Source: Sphingopyxis sp. H053 (GTDB lineage: Bacteria > Pseudomonadota > Alphaproteobacteria > Sphingomonadales > Sphingomonadaceae). From it: a stretch of 64,000 nucleotides of DNA. The notes beneath the pieces are model-generated. The model was given only the letters and a program-made list of their open reading frames with translations, was not told the DNA's origin and made no database searches. Numbering within the stretch: position 1 is the stretch's first letter; each line of letters starts with the position of its first letter. This document shows positions 54,930 to 64,000 of this stretch, piece by piece. Location of the stretch: positions 434,001 to 498,000 of the forward strand of contig NZ_LNRU01000002.1 of assembly GCF_001468225.1 (NCBI RefSeq), in the 5' to 3' direction. The position numbers and the translations under genes are program-made.

Positions 54930-55616
54930 CTATCGCAGATTGCTTTCGGAATTGAGGAACGCGCGGAATTTTGCATCTGTCATTTGCGACACGAACAAGT
55001 TCCAAAAATGGTCGTGACCTAACTCCTGCAATGAGGGCCGGATCAAGTTCGACAGGCGATCATCGGAACCAAGCTGTTCAGCAATTTCAGCATAATATTT
55101 CGACCTTGCCACCATCGCTCCATCGAAATGCCGTTGGATTGCACCATCGATAGAGGGATCGCGATGGGGGCTCGGGCGCACTATGACAGGCACTTCAATG
55201 ACGGGGCGCGGCTTTTGCATTTCTCCGCGTCGGCGCTGGATCGCCTCATCCAGATCGCGTTTGGCTTGGTCCAACAACTCCTGATCCATGCGGTGCTGTT
55301 TCCGAAACTCCTCCATCTCAATCTTGTGACGGGAGCGCTGCATCGCTGCATCAAAGACACTTTTCTCACTCTCAATCGCAAGCTCAACCGGCTTCAGAGC
55401 TTCCTTCACTGCGAGAGATGTCGCCATGTGCATATTGAATTGTTCAGCGGCGCCAGCCAGTCCGGCCAGCACTCCTTTCGCTGTCGGCAATGAGACAGCG
55501 CGCAATGCATCGCCGACCGTTTTGCGGGGAATTCTTCCAGACAGTATTGCTGCCCTTACCCGATCCACGGCATCGTCTGGCGTCGTGAAAACCACCTTCG
55601 CGGGAATCCTAAGCAC
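54930..55616 (-). CDS. Hypothetical helical protein of the queA islet
   Basis: 228 residues from a GTG at 55616; an ATG at 55730 lies inside queA and is less likely. No signal peptide. The first 70 residues include a helix-rich segment (PDDAVDRVRAAILSGRIPRKTVGDALRAV). Residues 95-165 are charged and probably coiled coil (KHKIEMEEFRKQ-like). A Pro-rich stretch follows (PRPVIEVPVIVRPSPHRDP), then a globular end. I do not recognise the family. It lies 12 bases before the GIY-YIG gene, so the two are probably one transcript. Start uncertain. Confidence 0.6.
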   Translation of the reverse strand: MLRIPAKVVFTTPDDAVDRVRAAILSGRIPRKTVGDALRAVSLPTAKGVLAGLAGAAEQFNMHMATSLAVKEALKPVELAIESEKSVFDAAMQRSRHKIEMEEFRKQHRMDQELLDQAKRDLDEAIQRRRGEMQKPRPVIEVPVIVRPSPHRDPSIDGAIQRHFDGAMVARSKYYAEIAEQLGSDDRLSNLIRPSLQELGHDHFWNLFVSQMTDAKFRAFLNSESNLR

Positions 55617-55695
55617 CGTGTAAACGCGGCCAAAGGCCCTGTGGCCGCAACTGACGCTGAGCCTTGGTCGATATGCCTTTAAAGTGCCTTTCGCC

Positions 55696-56727
55696 TTAGT
55701 CGCCCGGCAGCAACAGACTTGCGTCCCCATAGCTGTAGAAGCGGTAGCCTTCCTCGATTGCGTGCCTGTAAGCTGATTGCATAATTTCCAATCCCATCAG
55801 CGCACTGACCAACATGAACAAGGTCGAGCGCGGCAGGTGGAAATTGGTCATCAGCCCGTCGATCGCCTTGAAGCGATAGCCGGGGGTGATGAAGATCGCG
55901 GTGTCGCCCGCGAAGGGCGCGATCATGCCGTCATCCTCTGCCGCGCTTTCGAGCAGGCGCAGGCTGGTGGTGCCAACCGCGATGACGCGGCCGCCCGCCG
56001 CGCGCACCGCGTTGAGCCGCGCCGCGGTATCGGCGTCGATCCGCCCCCATTCGGCGTGCATGACATGGTCTTCGGTATCGTCGGCCTTCACTGGCAGGAA
56101 AGTGCCCGCACCGACGTGCAGCGTCAGCGTTTCGCTCGCAATCCCCGCCGCCGCGAGCGCATCGAGCAGCTTCGGCGTGAAGTGCAGCGCCGCGGTCGGG
56201 GCCGCGACGGCGCCATCCTCGCGCGCGAACATTGTCTGGTAATCAGCGCGGTCGGCGTCGTCGGTGGGGCGCTTGCCCGCGATATAGGGCGGGAGCGGCA
56301 TCGTGCCCGCGCGCTCGAGCAGGACTTCGACCGGCTCGTCGCCGGCGAAGGCGAGGATGAAGCTGCCGTCGGCGAGCCGCTCCTCGGCGAGCGCCGCGAC
56401 CCCCGCGCCGAAATCGACGCTCTCGCCGACCCGCAGCCGCTTCGCGTTACGGATGAACGCCTGCCAGCGGCGCAGGTCGATGCGTTTGTGGAGCGTCGCG
56501 CCGATCTTCGCGTCGCCGCGACGTCCTTCGAGCTGGGCGGGAATGACGCGGGTGTCGTTGAAGACGAGGCAGTCGCCCGGGCGCAGCCATGCGGGCAGGT
56601 CCGCGACCCCCGCGTCGACGATCTCACCGCCATCGACGACGAGCATCCGCGCTGCATCGCGCGGCCGCGCCGGGCGGAGCGCGATGCGTTCATTGGGTAA
56701 ATCGAAATCGAAGGCGTCGACGCGCAT
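55696..56727 (-). CDS. queA: S-adenosylmethionine:tRNA ribosyltransferase-isomerase QueA
   Basis: 343 residues, complete. It starts [20 protein letters not shown] and includes [43 protein letters not shown] and [16 protein letters not shown]. It adds an epoxycyclopentane ring to preQ1 in tRNA. The last 42 codons come from a foreign copy: they are less GC-rich than the rest and differ from the displaced native end at 53824. The 3' end was therefore replaced by insertion, leaving a working gene. Confidence 0.95.
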   Translation of the reverse strand: MRVDAFDFDLPNERIALRPARPRDAARMLVVDGGEIVDAGVADLPAWLRPGDCLVFNDTRVIPAQLEGRRGDAKIGATLHKRIDLRRWQAFIRNAKRLRVGESVDFGAGVAALAEERLADGSFILAFAGDEPVEVLLERAGTMPLPPYIAGKRPTDDADRADYQTMFAREDGAVAAPTAALHFTPKLLDALAAAGIASETLTLHVGAGTFLPVKADDTEDHVMHAEWGRIDADTAARLNAVRAAGGRVIAVGTTSLRLLESAAEDDGMIAPFAGDTAIFITPGYRFKAIDGLMTNFHLPRSTLFMLVSALMGLEIMQSAYRHAIEEGYRFYSYGDASLLLPGD

Positions 56728-56750
56728 GATCTTGACGCGCGTGCCCGCGC

Positions 56751-57560
56751 TTACTGCTTGATCGGAGCGTTAAGCTCGTCGACCGTCACGGCGGGCGCGG
56801 CGACCGGCGCGGGCACGGCTTCGGTCAGCATCGAGGCGGGCGGGATCGGCTTGTTGTCGGCGGCGACCGACACCTGCACCATGCGCGACATCACTTCGGG
56901 CGGCTCGCCCTTATGGATCGCGTCGACATATTGCATGCCCGAGATGACGCGGCCGAACGCGGTGTAGCGGCGGTCAAGGCTGAAGCGCGGCTGGAGCATG
57001 ATGAAGAACTGGCTGTTCGCGCTGTCCTCGCTCTCGGCGCGCGCCATCGAAAGCGTGCCGCGCAGATGCGGGGTCGGGTTGAATTCGGCCTTGAGGTCGG
57101 GAAGCTGCGAGCCGCCCTGCCCGGACGCGGTCGGATCGCCCGTCTGCGCCATAAAGCCGTCGATCACGCGGTGGAACTTGATCCCGTCGTAAAAGCCCGC
57201 GCGTGCGAGCTGCTTCAGCCGCTCGACATGGTTCGGCGCGACATTCGGATAGAGCTGGACCACGATCCGGCCGCCCGTCGAAAGGTCGATGTTGAGCATA
57301 TATTCGGGGACGTTGATATATTGGTCGGGCGTCATCGCGGGCACCGCGGGCGCTTCCACCGCAGGGGTTCCCTCGGCCGCCGCGGGCGCGGGCGCAGTCG
57401 GGGTTTCGACCGGCGCGGGCGGCGGCGTTTCGACGGGCGGCGCCGGCTGGCTTTGCTCGGGGTTCGGCCCCGGTGCGGGCGGCGCATCCTGCGCGACGGC
57501 CGTGCCTACGAGACCGAACGCCATCGCCGTAAGAACCAAGGGGCGGAAGGATGATTTCAT
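56751..57560 (-). CDS. Secreted cyclophilin-type peptidyl-prolyl isomerase
   Basis: 269 residues. A signal peptide ends near AVAQD, a Pro/Ala/Glu-rich linker spans about 25-78, then the cyclophilin domain ([37 protein letters not shown]). The catalytic Arg and Phe are present. It speeds proline isomerisation in periplasmic proteins. It is between queA and coaD, 23 bases from queA, and the order coaD-ppi-queA is common in this group. Confidence 0.92.
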   Translation of the reverse strand: MKSSFRPLVLTAMAFGLVGTAVAQDAPPAPGPNPEQSQPAPPVETPPPAPVETPTAPAPAAAEGTPAVEAPAVPAMTPDQYINVPEYMLNIDLSTGGRIVVQLYPNVAPNHVERLKQLARAGFYDGIKFHRVIDGFMAQTGDPTASGQGGSQLPDLKAEFNPTPHLRGTLSMARAESEDSANSQFFIMLQPRFSLDRRYTAFGRVISGMQYVDAIHKGEPPEVMSRMVQVSVAADNKPIPPASMLTEAVPAPVAAPAVTVDELNAPIKQ

Positions 57561-57646
57561 GCTGGATCGGCCTTTGGATAATAAACTGGATTTGCGCCCC
57601 GATGGCGCGCCCTAGCCGGAAAAAGCTGAACGCTCAATGATCGGTA

Positions 57647-58153
57647 TCAGCGCTCGCCTTGGAGGAGCCCCCGCTCGGCGATGCGCGCGACGACGGCATC
57701 GCGCACCGACGGCGTCACGAATTTCCGGATATCGCCGCCGAAAATCGCGATTTCCTTGACCAGCCGCGATGCGATCGGTTGCAGCCCGACGTCGGCCATC
57801 AGGAACACCGTCTCGATCCGGTCGTTGAGCTGCTGGTTCATCCCCGCCATCTGATATTCATATTCAAAGTCGGCGACCGCGCGCAGCCCGCGGACGATCA
57901 TGGTCGCCCCCTCGCGCTCGGCGAAATCCATCAGCAGCGCATTGAAACCGACGACGCGGATATCGCCCTCGATCGACGCGACCTCGGCCTTCACCATGTC
58001 GATGCGCTCGTCGTCGTCGAACATCGGCGATTTGGTAATGTTGGTCGTCACGCCGATCACCAACCGGTCGACCAGCTTCGCGCCGCGGCGGATGATGTCC
58101 ATATGCCCGAGCGTGATCGGGTCGAAGGTTCCGGGATAAACCCCAATGCGCAT
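57647..58153 (-). CDS. coaD: Pantetheine-phosphate adenylyltransferase
   Basis: 168 residues with GTFDPITLGHMDII (the T/HxGH motif), RGLRAVADFEYEYQMAGMN and the C-terminal ISSR-like IASRLVKEIA. It makes dephospho-CoA, the fourth step of CoA synthesis. It shares one base with the stop of the upstream prenyl synthase gene, so translation is coupled. Confidence 0.96.
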   Translation of the reverse strand: MRIGVYPGTFDPITLGHMDIIRRGAKLVDRLVIGVTTNITKSPMFDDDERIDMVKAEVASIEGDIRVVGFNALLMDFAEREGATMIVRGLRAVADFEYEYQMAGMNQQLNDRIETVFLMADVGLQPIASRLVKEIAIFGGDIRKFVTPSVRDAVVARIAERGLLQGER

Positions 58154-59073
58154 CAACGGTCCCTTTCCACCACATAACGGGCGATCGCGCGCAGCAGCGC
58201 CGCCTCTTCGCCGAAACTCGCGAGATGGCCGATCGCCTGGTCGACGAGCGCGGTCGCCTGCTCGCGCGCGCGTTCGAGCCCCATCAAGGTGACGAAGGTC
58301 GCCTTGCCCGCGGCATCGTCCTTGTGCAGCGCCTTGCCCGCGAGTTCCTCGTCGCCTTCGACGTCCATGATGTCGTCGGCGATCTGGAACGCGAGCCCGA
58401 TGTCGCGCGAATAGGCGCGCAGCGGCGCGCGCCCCTCGGGCGGGATCCGCGCGAGGATCGCGCCGGCCTCGACCGAAAAAGCGATCAGCGCCCCGGTCTT
58501 GAGTTGCTGGAGCCGCGTCACCGTCGGCAGGTCGAAATTCGACGTCTCGGCGGCGAGATCCATCATCTGCCCGCCCGCCATCCCCGCCGGGCCCGCGGCG
58601 CGCGCGAGTTCGCAGCAGAGCTCGCCGCGCACGAAGGGATCGGCGCTCGTCACCGGGTCGCACAGCCATTCGAACGCGAGGGCGTGGAGCGAATCGCCCG
58701 CGAGCACCGCGGTCGCCTCGTCGAACGCCTTGTGCACCGTCGGTTTGCCGCGGCGCATGTCGTCATCGTCCATGCACGGCAGGTCGTCGTGGATCAGCGA
58801 ATAGACGTGCATCGCCTCGACCGCCGCCCCGACGCGCAGGGTCAGCATGCGGTCGACGTGGAAAAGATCGCCCGCGGCGCGAACGAGCAGCGGACGCAGC
58901 CGCTTGCCGCCGGCCACCGCCGCATGGCGCATCGCTTCGTAGAGCGGCCCGCGCGGGTCGGACGGAACGGCGAGCAGTTGATCGAACAGCGTGTCGATCC
59001 CGGCCGCAACCTCATTCTGGGTGGCAAGCAGCAATTGCCGCTCGCGCGAAACTTCGCTGTCGACGAGCGTCAC
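58153..59073 (-). CDS. ispA: Polyprenyl (farnesyl) diphosphate synthase
   Basis: 306 residues from a GTG start. The first aspartate-rich motif is DDLPCMDDDD (DDx4D type, as in bacterial farnesyl synthases) and the second is DDIMD, with GGKRLRP upstream and QLKTGALI between. It extends IPP to C15 or longer. It lies between xseB and coaD, and xseB-ispA is a known pair. Confidence 0.93.
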   Translation of the reverse strand: MTLVDSEVSRERQLLLATQNEVAAGIDTLFDQLLAVPSDPRGPLYEAMRHAAVAGGKRLRPLLVRAAGDLFHVDRMLTLRVGAAVEAMHVYSLIHDDLPCMDDDDMRRGKPTVHKAFDEATAVLAGDSLHALAFEWLCDPVTSADPFVRGELCCELARAAGPAGMAGGQMMDLAAETSNFDLPTVTRLQQLKTGALIAFSVEAGAILARIPPEGRAPLRAYSRDIGLAFQIADDIMDVEGDEELAGKALHKDDAAGKATFVTLMGLERAREQATALVDQAIGHLASFGEEAALLRAIARYVVERDR

Positions 59074-59079
59074 CGTGGA

Positions 59080-59355
59080 TCAGCTTTCGCCGAAGGGGGT
59101 CGTTCCCGCCGGTCGGCCGTCGGCACCCAGGCTGACCTGTTCGATGCGCGCCTGTGCCGCGGCGAGCCGCGCCTCGCAATGGCCGCGCAGCGCATGGCCG
59201 CGCTCATAGAGCGTCACCGATTCCTCGAGGCTGACATCGCCGCTCTCGAGCCTTCGCACGATCGTTTCGAGCTCGCCCATCGCGGCTTCGAACGACAGCG
59301 AGGCGATATCGGCGGCGCCAAAGCCTTCTCGAGCGGGTTCGGGGGTGTCCGTCAT
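59080..59355 (-). CDS. xseB: Exodeoxyribonuclease VII small subunit
   Basis: 91 residues with the XseB pattern ([34 protein letters not shown]) and a polar tail. It is the small chain of Exo VII; the large subunit is not in this window. ATG 59355 chosen as the start of the family domain. It lies six bases before the prenyl synthase. Confidence 0.93.
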   Translation of the reverse strand: MTDTPEPAREGFGAADIASLSFEAAMGELETIVRRLESGDVSLEESVTLYERGHALRGHCEARLAAAQARIEQVSLGADGRPAGTTPFGES

Positions 59356-59427
59356 CGCCCTGCTTTGGCCCCTTCGCCCCCGTCCGGTCAAGCTTGACGT
59401 GGTGATTTTGCCCTATAGCGTCGCGCC

Positions 59428-60090
59428 ATGTTCATCGGCCATTTCGCCCCGGCGCTGATCGTCGCGGCCCGTCCAAAGGCGGCGGGGCTCGGGACATTGT
59501 TCGTCGCGGCGCAGCTCATCGACATCGGTTTTGCCGCATTGCTGGTCCCGGGGATCGAGGCGATGCGGATCGTCCCCGGCATCGCCGCGATGAACCCGAT
59601 GGACCTGTACCACATGCCCTATACGCACAGCCTGCTCGGCGCGCTGATCTGGGCGAAGATCTTCGGCGTGCTCGTCTGGTTCGCGACCAAGCGCAAAGAG
59701 GCGGCGATCAGCGCCGCGCTGGTCGTGGTGTCGCACTGGTTCATCGACCTTCTCGTCCATATTCCCGATCTGACGCTCTATGGCATGCCGCCCAAACTGG
59801 GGCTCGGGCTCTGGAATCATCCGCTGATCGCGATGCCGCTCGAGATATTGCTGATCGGCGGCGCCTTTCTTCATTATCAGCGCCGCACCGAAGCGCCGGG
59901 CGGCAACCGCCGGCTCTGGATACTCGCCGGGCTGCTCGCCTTTGCGCAGGCGATCGACTGGTTCGGCCCGAAAGAGCCCGCCTATTCGCTCGCCATCCCC
60001 GCGACGATGCTCTTCGCTTATGCGCTGCTCGCCGGGACCGCGGCGTGGGCGGGCGCCAACCGGCGGCTCGCGGTGCCCGTCCGCACCTGA
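59428..60090 (+). CDS. Multi-pass membrane protein, metal-dependent hydrolase-like (YdjM/DUF457)
   Basis: 220 residues and six predicted membrane segments. His residues in MFIGHFAP, MPYTHSLLG and VSHWFIDLLVHIPD fit the metal-binding pattern of the YdjM/DUF457 family, which includes membrane hydrolases of unknown substrate. Start at ATG 59428. Single gene, divergent from xseB. Confidence 0.7.
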   Translation: MFIGHFAPALIVAARPKAAGLGTLFVAAQLIDIGFAALLVPGIEAMRIVPGIAAMNPMDLYHMPYTHSLLGALIWAKIFGVLVWFATKRKEAAISAALVVVSHWFIDLLVHIPDLTLYGMPPKLGLGLWNHPLIAMPLEILLIGGAFLHYQRRTEAPGGNRRLWILAGLLAFAQAIDWFGPKEPAYSLAIPATMLFAYALLAGTAAWAGANRRLAVPVRT

Positions 60091-60220
60091 CCCCTTCGCG
60101 CCGCGCAATCACGCTTCTGTTTTTTGCAATTGCCCGCGCCGCGCGAGCCGGTCATGCTGCACTGCACAAGAAGAGAGGGGCTCAAAGGCAAGTTTTGTTC
60201 ATCAGACAAGGACTTGCATC

Positions 60221-60517
60221 ATGAAAAAATTCATTCTCCCCGCCCTCGGCCTGCTCGCGCTGGCGCCGTCCGTCGCCCTTGCCAAGGATGCGCCGACCAA
60301 CCGCTTCGAGCATGAGGGCAGTACCTACAGCTATAGCGTCACGCAGGTCGGCGACACGCGCGTGATCAGCGGCGTCGAGGAACGCACCGGCAAGCCGTTC
60401 ACGCTCCGCGTCGGCCAGCACCGCGTGCGCGGCACCGTCGGTTCGCAGCAGGTCAGCTTCGCGCTGCGCGACGTCGCGCCGCTCGTGAAGCCGTCGGCCA
60501 CCCTCGCCTCGCGTTGA
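60221..60517 (+). CDS. Small secreted hypothetical protein
   Basis: 98 residues with a signal peptide ending ALA-KDAP, then a short beta-rich polar domain (FEHEGSTYSYSVTQ, VGQHRVRGTVGSQQVSF). No known family seen. It lies 130 bases after the membrane protein gene and before a terminator. The ribosome site is AAGGA. Confidence 0.7.
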   Translation: MKKFILPALGLLALAPSVALAKDAPTNRFEHEGSTYSYSVTQVGDTRVISGVEERTGKPFTLRVGQHRVRGTVGSQQVSFALRDVAPLVKPSATLASR

Positions 60518-60533
60518 TCCGTCTCTCCGACCG

Positions 60534-60568
60534 CAGACCCCATGGTGCAAAATGCATCATGGGGTCTG
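60534..60568 (+). terminator. Hairpin terminator
   Basis: CAGACCCCATG with a 13-base loop and CATGGGGTCTG, then TTCGTTTTG. It ends the small secreted protein transcript, 34 bases before purL. Confidence 0.7.
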
Positions 60569-60601
60569 TTCGTTTTGCGCCTGTGCGGCTAAAGGCGCGC
60601 C

Positions 60602-62845
60602 ATGACTCAGCAAGCGCCCGCCATCACCCCCGAAATCGTCGCCGAGCACGGGCTTTCGCCCGAGGAATATGATCGCGTCCTGCACGCGCTCGGGCGCGAG
60701 CCGAACCTTGTCGAACTCGGCATCTTCTCGGTCATGTGGTCCGAGCATTGCAGCTATAAAAGCTCGCGCCTTCACCTCAAGAAACTGCCGACCGAGGCGC
60801 CGTGGGTGATCTGCGGCCCCGGCGAAAATGCCGGCGTCATCGACATCGGCACCGGCGAAGGCGGCAAGAAGCTCGCCGCGATCTTCAAGATGGAGAGCCA
60901 CAACCACCCGTCGTATATCGAACCCTATCAGGGCGCGGCGACCGGGGTCGGCGGCATCCTGCGCGACGTGTTCACGATGGGCGCGCGTCCGGTCGCGAAC
61001 CTCAACGCGCTGCGTTTCGGCCGCCCCGACCATCCGAAGATGAAGCATCTCATCTCGGGTGTCGTCCACGGCATCGGCGGTTACGGCAATTGCGTCGGCG
61101 TCCCCACCGTCGGCGGCGAAGTCAATTTCCACAAAGCCTATGACGGCAACATCCTGGTCAATGCGATGACCGTCGGCGTCGCCGAACAGGACAAGATCTT
61201 CTATTCGGCCGCATCGGGCGTCGGCAATCCGATCGTTTATGTCGGCTCGAAGACCGGCCGCGACGGCATCCACGGCGCGACGATGGCGTCGGCCGACTTC
61301 GGCGAGGATGCCGAGGAAAAGCGCCCGACCGTGCAGGTCGGCGATCCCTTCACCGAAAAATTGCTGATCGAGGCGTGCCTTGAGCTGATGGCGTCGGACG
61401 CGATCGTCGCGATCCAGGACATGGGCGCCGCGGGCCTCACCTCCTCGTCGGTCGAAATGGCGTCGAAGGGCGGCGTCGGCCTCCACCTCAAGATGGACGA
61501 TGTGCCGCAGCGCGAAACCGGCATGACGGCCTATGAAATGATGCTGTCCGAATCGCAGGAACGCATGCTGATGGTGCTGAAGCCCGGTCGCGAAGATTTC
61601 GCGGCCGCGATCTTCCACAAATGGGAACTCGACTTCGCGGTCATCGGCACTGTCACCGACACCGGCCGCATGGTGCTCGAGCATAAAGGCGAGATCGTCT
61701 GCGACATCCCGCTCGCGCCGCTCGCCGACGACGCCCCGCTCTATGATCGCCCGCATGTCCCGACCCCGAAGCAGGCTGACCTCACCAACGTCCCCGAGAC
61801 GAAGGATGTCGCCGCGGACCTCAAGACGCTGATGGGCACCCCCGACATCGCCAGCCGCCGCTGGATCTGGGAACAATATGACAGCCAGGTCGGCGGCGAC
61901 ACGGTGCAGATCGGCGGCGACGCCGCGCTCGTCCGTATCCACGGCACCAACCGCGCGCTCGCGATGTCGACCGACTGCACCCCGCGCTATTGCTACGCCG
62001 ACCCCGTCGAGGGCGGCAAGCAGGCGGTCGCCGAAACCTGGCGTAACATCAGCGCGGTCGGCGCGACCCCGCTCGCGATCACCAATTGCCTCAACTTCGC
62101 GAACCCGCAGCGCCCCGAAATCATGGGCCAGATCGTCGGCTGTCTCGACGGCATGGCACAGGCGTGTATCGCGCTCGACTATCCGATCGTGTCGGGCAAC
62201 GTCAGCCTCTATAATGAGAGCAAGGCGACCGGCGGCGGCAGCGCGATCCTGCCGACCCCCGCGATCGGCGGCGTCGGCGTGATCGAGGATCTCGGGAAAG
62301 CGGTCGGCATCGGCTTCAAGCGCACCGGCGACATCGTGCTCGCGGTCGGCGAACGCGCCGGCCACCTCGGCCAGTCGGTGTGGCTCCGCGAGATTCTGGG
62401 CCGCGAGGAAGGCCCGCCGCCGCCCGTCGACCTCCGCGCCGAAAAGCGCACCGGCGACTTCATCCGCGGCGCGATCAACGCCGGCTGGATCACCGCCTGT
62501 CACGACGTATCGGACGGCGGCATGGCGGTGACGCTCGCCGAAATGGCGCTGAAGTCGAACATCGGGGTGCTCGTCAGCGAAGAACAGCCGTTCGGCGTCG
62601 CCGAAAGCTTCTTCGGCGAGGATCAGGGGCTTTACCTCGTGACGGTGTGCGACACCTGCCTCGCCGACTTCCTCGACGCCGCGGGCCGCGCCGACGTGCC
62701 GGTCGATCCGGTCGGACGCACGATCAAGGATCGCATCGTCTTCGAACTCGAAGGCAGCGACCATCAGGTGACGCTCGCCGAACTGCGCGAAGCGCATGAA
62801 GGCTTCTTCCCTAACCTGATGGGGGCCGACGCCGCGCTCGCATAA
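60602..62845 (+). CDS. purL: Phosphoribosylformylglycinamidine synthase, PurL subunit
   Basis: 747 residues, the small form without the glutaminase domain, which is PurQ in such organisms. Motifs: [50 protein letters not shown], and GNVSLYNES. It makes FGAM from FGAR in purine synthesis and works with PurQ and PurS. No purS or purQ is in this window. Confidence 0.96.
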   Translation: MTQQAPAITPEIVAEHGLSPEEYDRVLHALGREPNLVELGIFSVMWSEHCSYKSSRLHLKKLPTEAPWVICGPGENAGVIDIGTGEGGKKLAAIFKMESHNHPSYIEPYQGAATGVGGILRDVFTMGARPVANLNALRFGRPDHPKMKHLISGVVHGIGGYGNCVGVPTVGGEVNFHKAYDGNILVNAMTVGVAEQDKIFYSAASGVGNPIVYVGSKTGRDGIHGATMASADFGEDAEEKRPTVQVGDPFTEKLLIEACLELMASDAIVAIQDMGAAGLTSSSVEMASKGGVGLHLKMDDVPQRETGMTAYEMMLSESQERMLMVLKPGREDFAAAIFHKWELDFAVIGTVTDTGRMVLEHKGEIVCDIPLAPLADDAPLYDRPHVPTPKQADLTNVPETKDVAADLKTLMGTPDIASRRWIWEQYDSQVGGDTVQIGGDAALVRIHGTNRALAMSTDCTPRYCYADPVEGGKQAVAETWRNISAVGATPLAITNCLNFANPQRPEIMGQIVGCLDGMAQACIALDYPIVSGNVSLYNESKATGGGSAILPTPAIGGVGVIEDLGKAVGIGFKRTGDIVLAVGERAGHLGQSVWLREILGREEGPPPPVDLRAEKRTGDFIRGAINAGWITACHDVSDGGMAVTLAEMALKSNIGVLVSEEQPFGVAESFFGEDQGLYLVTVCDTCLADFLDAAGRADVPVDPVGRTIKDRIVFELEGSDHQVTLAELREAHEGFFPNLMGADAALA

Positions 62846-62865
62846 TAGCTGAAAGTGAGGGGCCA

Positions 62866-63603
62866 ATGAGCATCTATGTCGGAGTCGGGGGCTGGACCTT
62901 CGAACCATGGCGCGGCCCCTTCTACCCCGCCGGCCTCGCGCAAAAGCGCGAGCTCGAATATGCCGGCCAGCATCTGACCGGCATCGAGATCAACGGCACC
63001 TATTATGGCAGCCAGAAGCCCGAAACCTTCGCCAATTGGGCGGAGTCGGTGCCCGACGGGTTCCAGTTCAGCGTCAAGGCGTCACGCTTCACGACCAACC
63101 GCAAGGTGCTGGCGGAAGGCGCGGCATCGATCGAGAAATTTCTGACGCAGGGGCTGACGCGGCTCGGCGACCGGCTCGGCCCGATCCACTGGCAGTTCAT
63201 GGCGACGAAGAAGTTCGACCGCGACGATTTCGCGGGCTTCCTCGACCTGCTTCCCGATACGCAGGACGGCTTGCCGCTCCGCCACGCGATCGAGGTGCGC
63301 GACGAAAGCTTCCGCGACCAAGCCTTTATCGACATGGTGCGCGAACGGAACATGGCGGTCGTCTTCGCCGACAGCGACGAATTTCCGTGCATCGACGAAC
63401 AGACCGCCGACTTCACCTATGCGCGGCTCCAGCGCAGTCAGGACGATGTCGAAACCGGCTATGATGCGAAGGCGCTCGACCATTGGGCGAAGCGCGCCAA
63501 GGATTGGGCGGTCGGCGACCGCGACGTCTATATCTTCTTCATATCCGGCGCGAAGGTTCGCAACCCCGCCGCTGCGCAAGCGCTGATCGCGAAGCTCGAC
63601 TGA
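62866..63603 (+). CDS. DUF72 domain-containing protein
   Basis: 245 residues of the TIM-barrel DUF72 family (IYVGVGGWTFEPWRGPFYP, then FSVKASRFTT, GPIHWQF, HAIEVRDESF and the closing DVYIFFISGAKVRNP). The function is unknown. The ATG is preceded by GTGAGG and it follows purL by 20 bases. Confidence 0.9.
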   Translation: MSIYVGVGGWTFEPWRGPFYPAGLAQKRELEYAGQHLTGIEINGTYYGSQKPETFANWAESVPDGFQFSVKASRFTTNRKVLAEGAASIEKFLTQGLTRLGDRLGPIHWQFMATKKFDRDDFAGFLDLLPDTQDGLPLRHAIEVRDESFRDQAFIDMVRERNMAVVFADSDEFPCIDEQTADFTYARLQRSQDDVETGYDAKALDHWAKRAKDWAVGDRDVYIFFISGAKVRNPAAAQALIAKLD

Positions 63604-63609
63604 CCAACA

Positions 63610-63936
63610 TCACCGGCCGCCGGGCAGATTATGTTTCCCCCATTCGCATAGCGGCGTCAGCGCTTCGTTGAGCGATGCCCCCAAGGGGGTAACCGAATAA
63701 TCGACACGCGGGGGAACCTGATGGAACATCTCGCGGTGGACCAGACCATCGGCTTCCATTTCCCGCAATTGCTGGATCAGCATCTTTTCGCTGATTCCGT
63801 CGATACGCCGCTTGAGCGCGCCGAAGCGCACCGGGGTGCCGTGAAGCTCCCAAAGAATCAGCGCCTTCCATTTTCCGCCGATAATCGCGAACACCGGCCC
63901 AAGACCGTCATTATAGGGTTGATTGCGTGTCGACAT
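63610..63936 (-). CDS. HxlR family winged-helix regulator
   Basis: 108 residues from ATG 63936. Family signature: FAIIGGKWKALILWEL, FGALKRRIDGISEKMLIQQLREMEADGLVHRE and YSVTPLG. It lacks the conserved first Cys of redox HxlR members. The end lies six bases from the DUF72 stop. Its promoter faces the right edge of the window, where a divergent target gene may begin. Confidence 0.9.
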   Translation of the reverse strand: MSTRNQPYNDGLGPVFAIIGGKWKALILWELHGTPVRFGALKRRIDGISEKMLIQQLREMEADGLVHREMFHQVPPRVDYSVTPLGASLNEALTPLCEWGKHNLPGGR

Positions 63937-63963
63937 GATTACCAATTCTTACCTGAAAGTGTG

Positions 63964-63984
63964 TACCTGATAAAATAGTAGGTA
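63964..63984. promoter_or_regulatory. Possible HxlR operator
   Basis: TACCT-N11-AGGTA inverted repeat 28 bases before the HxlR start, with another TACCT about 15 bases nearer the gene. AT-rich context. Inferred from position only. Confidence 0.45.
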
Positions 63985-64000
63985 GTTGATCAATCGAAAG

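Larger units (their letters stand above)
53824..55821. mobile_element. Islet inserted at the queA 3' end, bounded by 126-bp direct repeats
   Basis: Two 126-bp copies of the queA 3' end in the same orientation (53824-53949 and 55696-55821), both running from the stop codon to the same CATGAACAA. About 1.75 kb lies between. The inner DNA is visibly poorer in GC and its codon use differs from the surroundings. No integrase gene is inside. The intact queA carries the incoming copy, so the host's own 3' end was displaced to 53824. Probably a remnant, or cargo of a queA-targeting integrative element. Confidence 0.75.

Noticed and set aside
53810..55700. tRNA gene as the islet attachment site
   Set aside because: No tRNA-like cloverleaf was noticed; the duplicated sequence is the queA 3' end.

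Overview
The window reads as chromosomal DNA of a sphingomonad alphaproteobacterium, most like Sphingopyxis or a close relative. This rests on very high GC, alphaproteobacterial stress genes (phyR, nepR), a serine palmitoyltransferase gene with its own acyl carrier protein, split methionine synthase genes, and dispersed palindromic repeats of the type scattered in such genomes. The genus is an inference. No rRNA, tRNA, CRISPR array or integrase gene was seen.

Layout. 0-6 kb: a truncated alkaline-phosphatase-family gene, dsbD-tlyA, tspO, ubiK, a YbjN protein and a secreted beta-helix protein. 6-12.2 kb: a methionine-cycle operon on the minus strand, running from an ArsR-methyltransferase fusion regulator through metF and the N-terminal half of MetH to a GNAT gene and the C-terminal half of MetH; a near-perfect palindrome sits just upstream. 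12.4-15.1 kb: three small lipoproteins, a DJ-1/PfpI protein and a glutaminyl cyclotransferase. 15.4-19 kb: groES-groEL under a perfect CIRCE operator, and a MATE exporter.

19-31 kb is the most coherent metabolic block. It holds an acyl carrier protein, serine palmitoyltransferase, a lipid kinase, a Tam41-like nucleotidyltransferase, a DUF2141 protein, an LptF/LptG permease pair, a fatty-acid-desaturase-family enzyme and a GNAT-fold protein resembling bacterial ceramide synthase. Together these look like sphingolipid synthesis, head-group activation and export genes, which fits organisms that carry glycosphingolipids in place of LPS. 31-42 kb is housekeeping: DUF1800/DUF1501, xth, erpA, an M23 peptidase, DUF455, bcp, glnE, phyR, nepR (56 aa) and tgt.

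42-56 kb separates tgt from queA, which point the same way and are often neighbours. It holds a hemerythrin protein, a GGDEF-EAL-PilZ protein and a chaperone-usher pilus cluster bracketed by two paralogous PilZ-XRE fusion regulators, suggesting c-di-GMP control of the pilus. Next to queA is a small islet of about 1.75 kb between two 126-bp copies of the queA 3' end. It encodes a DUF7662-GIY-YIG nuclease-like protein and an unknown helical protein. 56-64 kb is again housekeeping: queA, a cyclophilin, coaD, a farnesyl diphosphate synthase-like gene, xseB, purL, DUF72 and an HxlR regulator.
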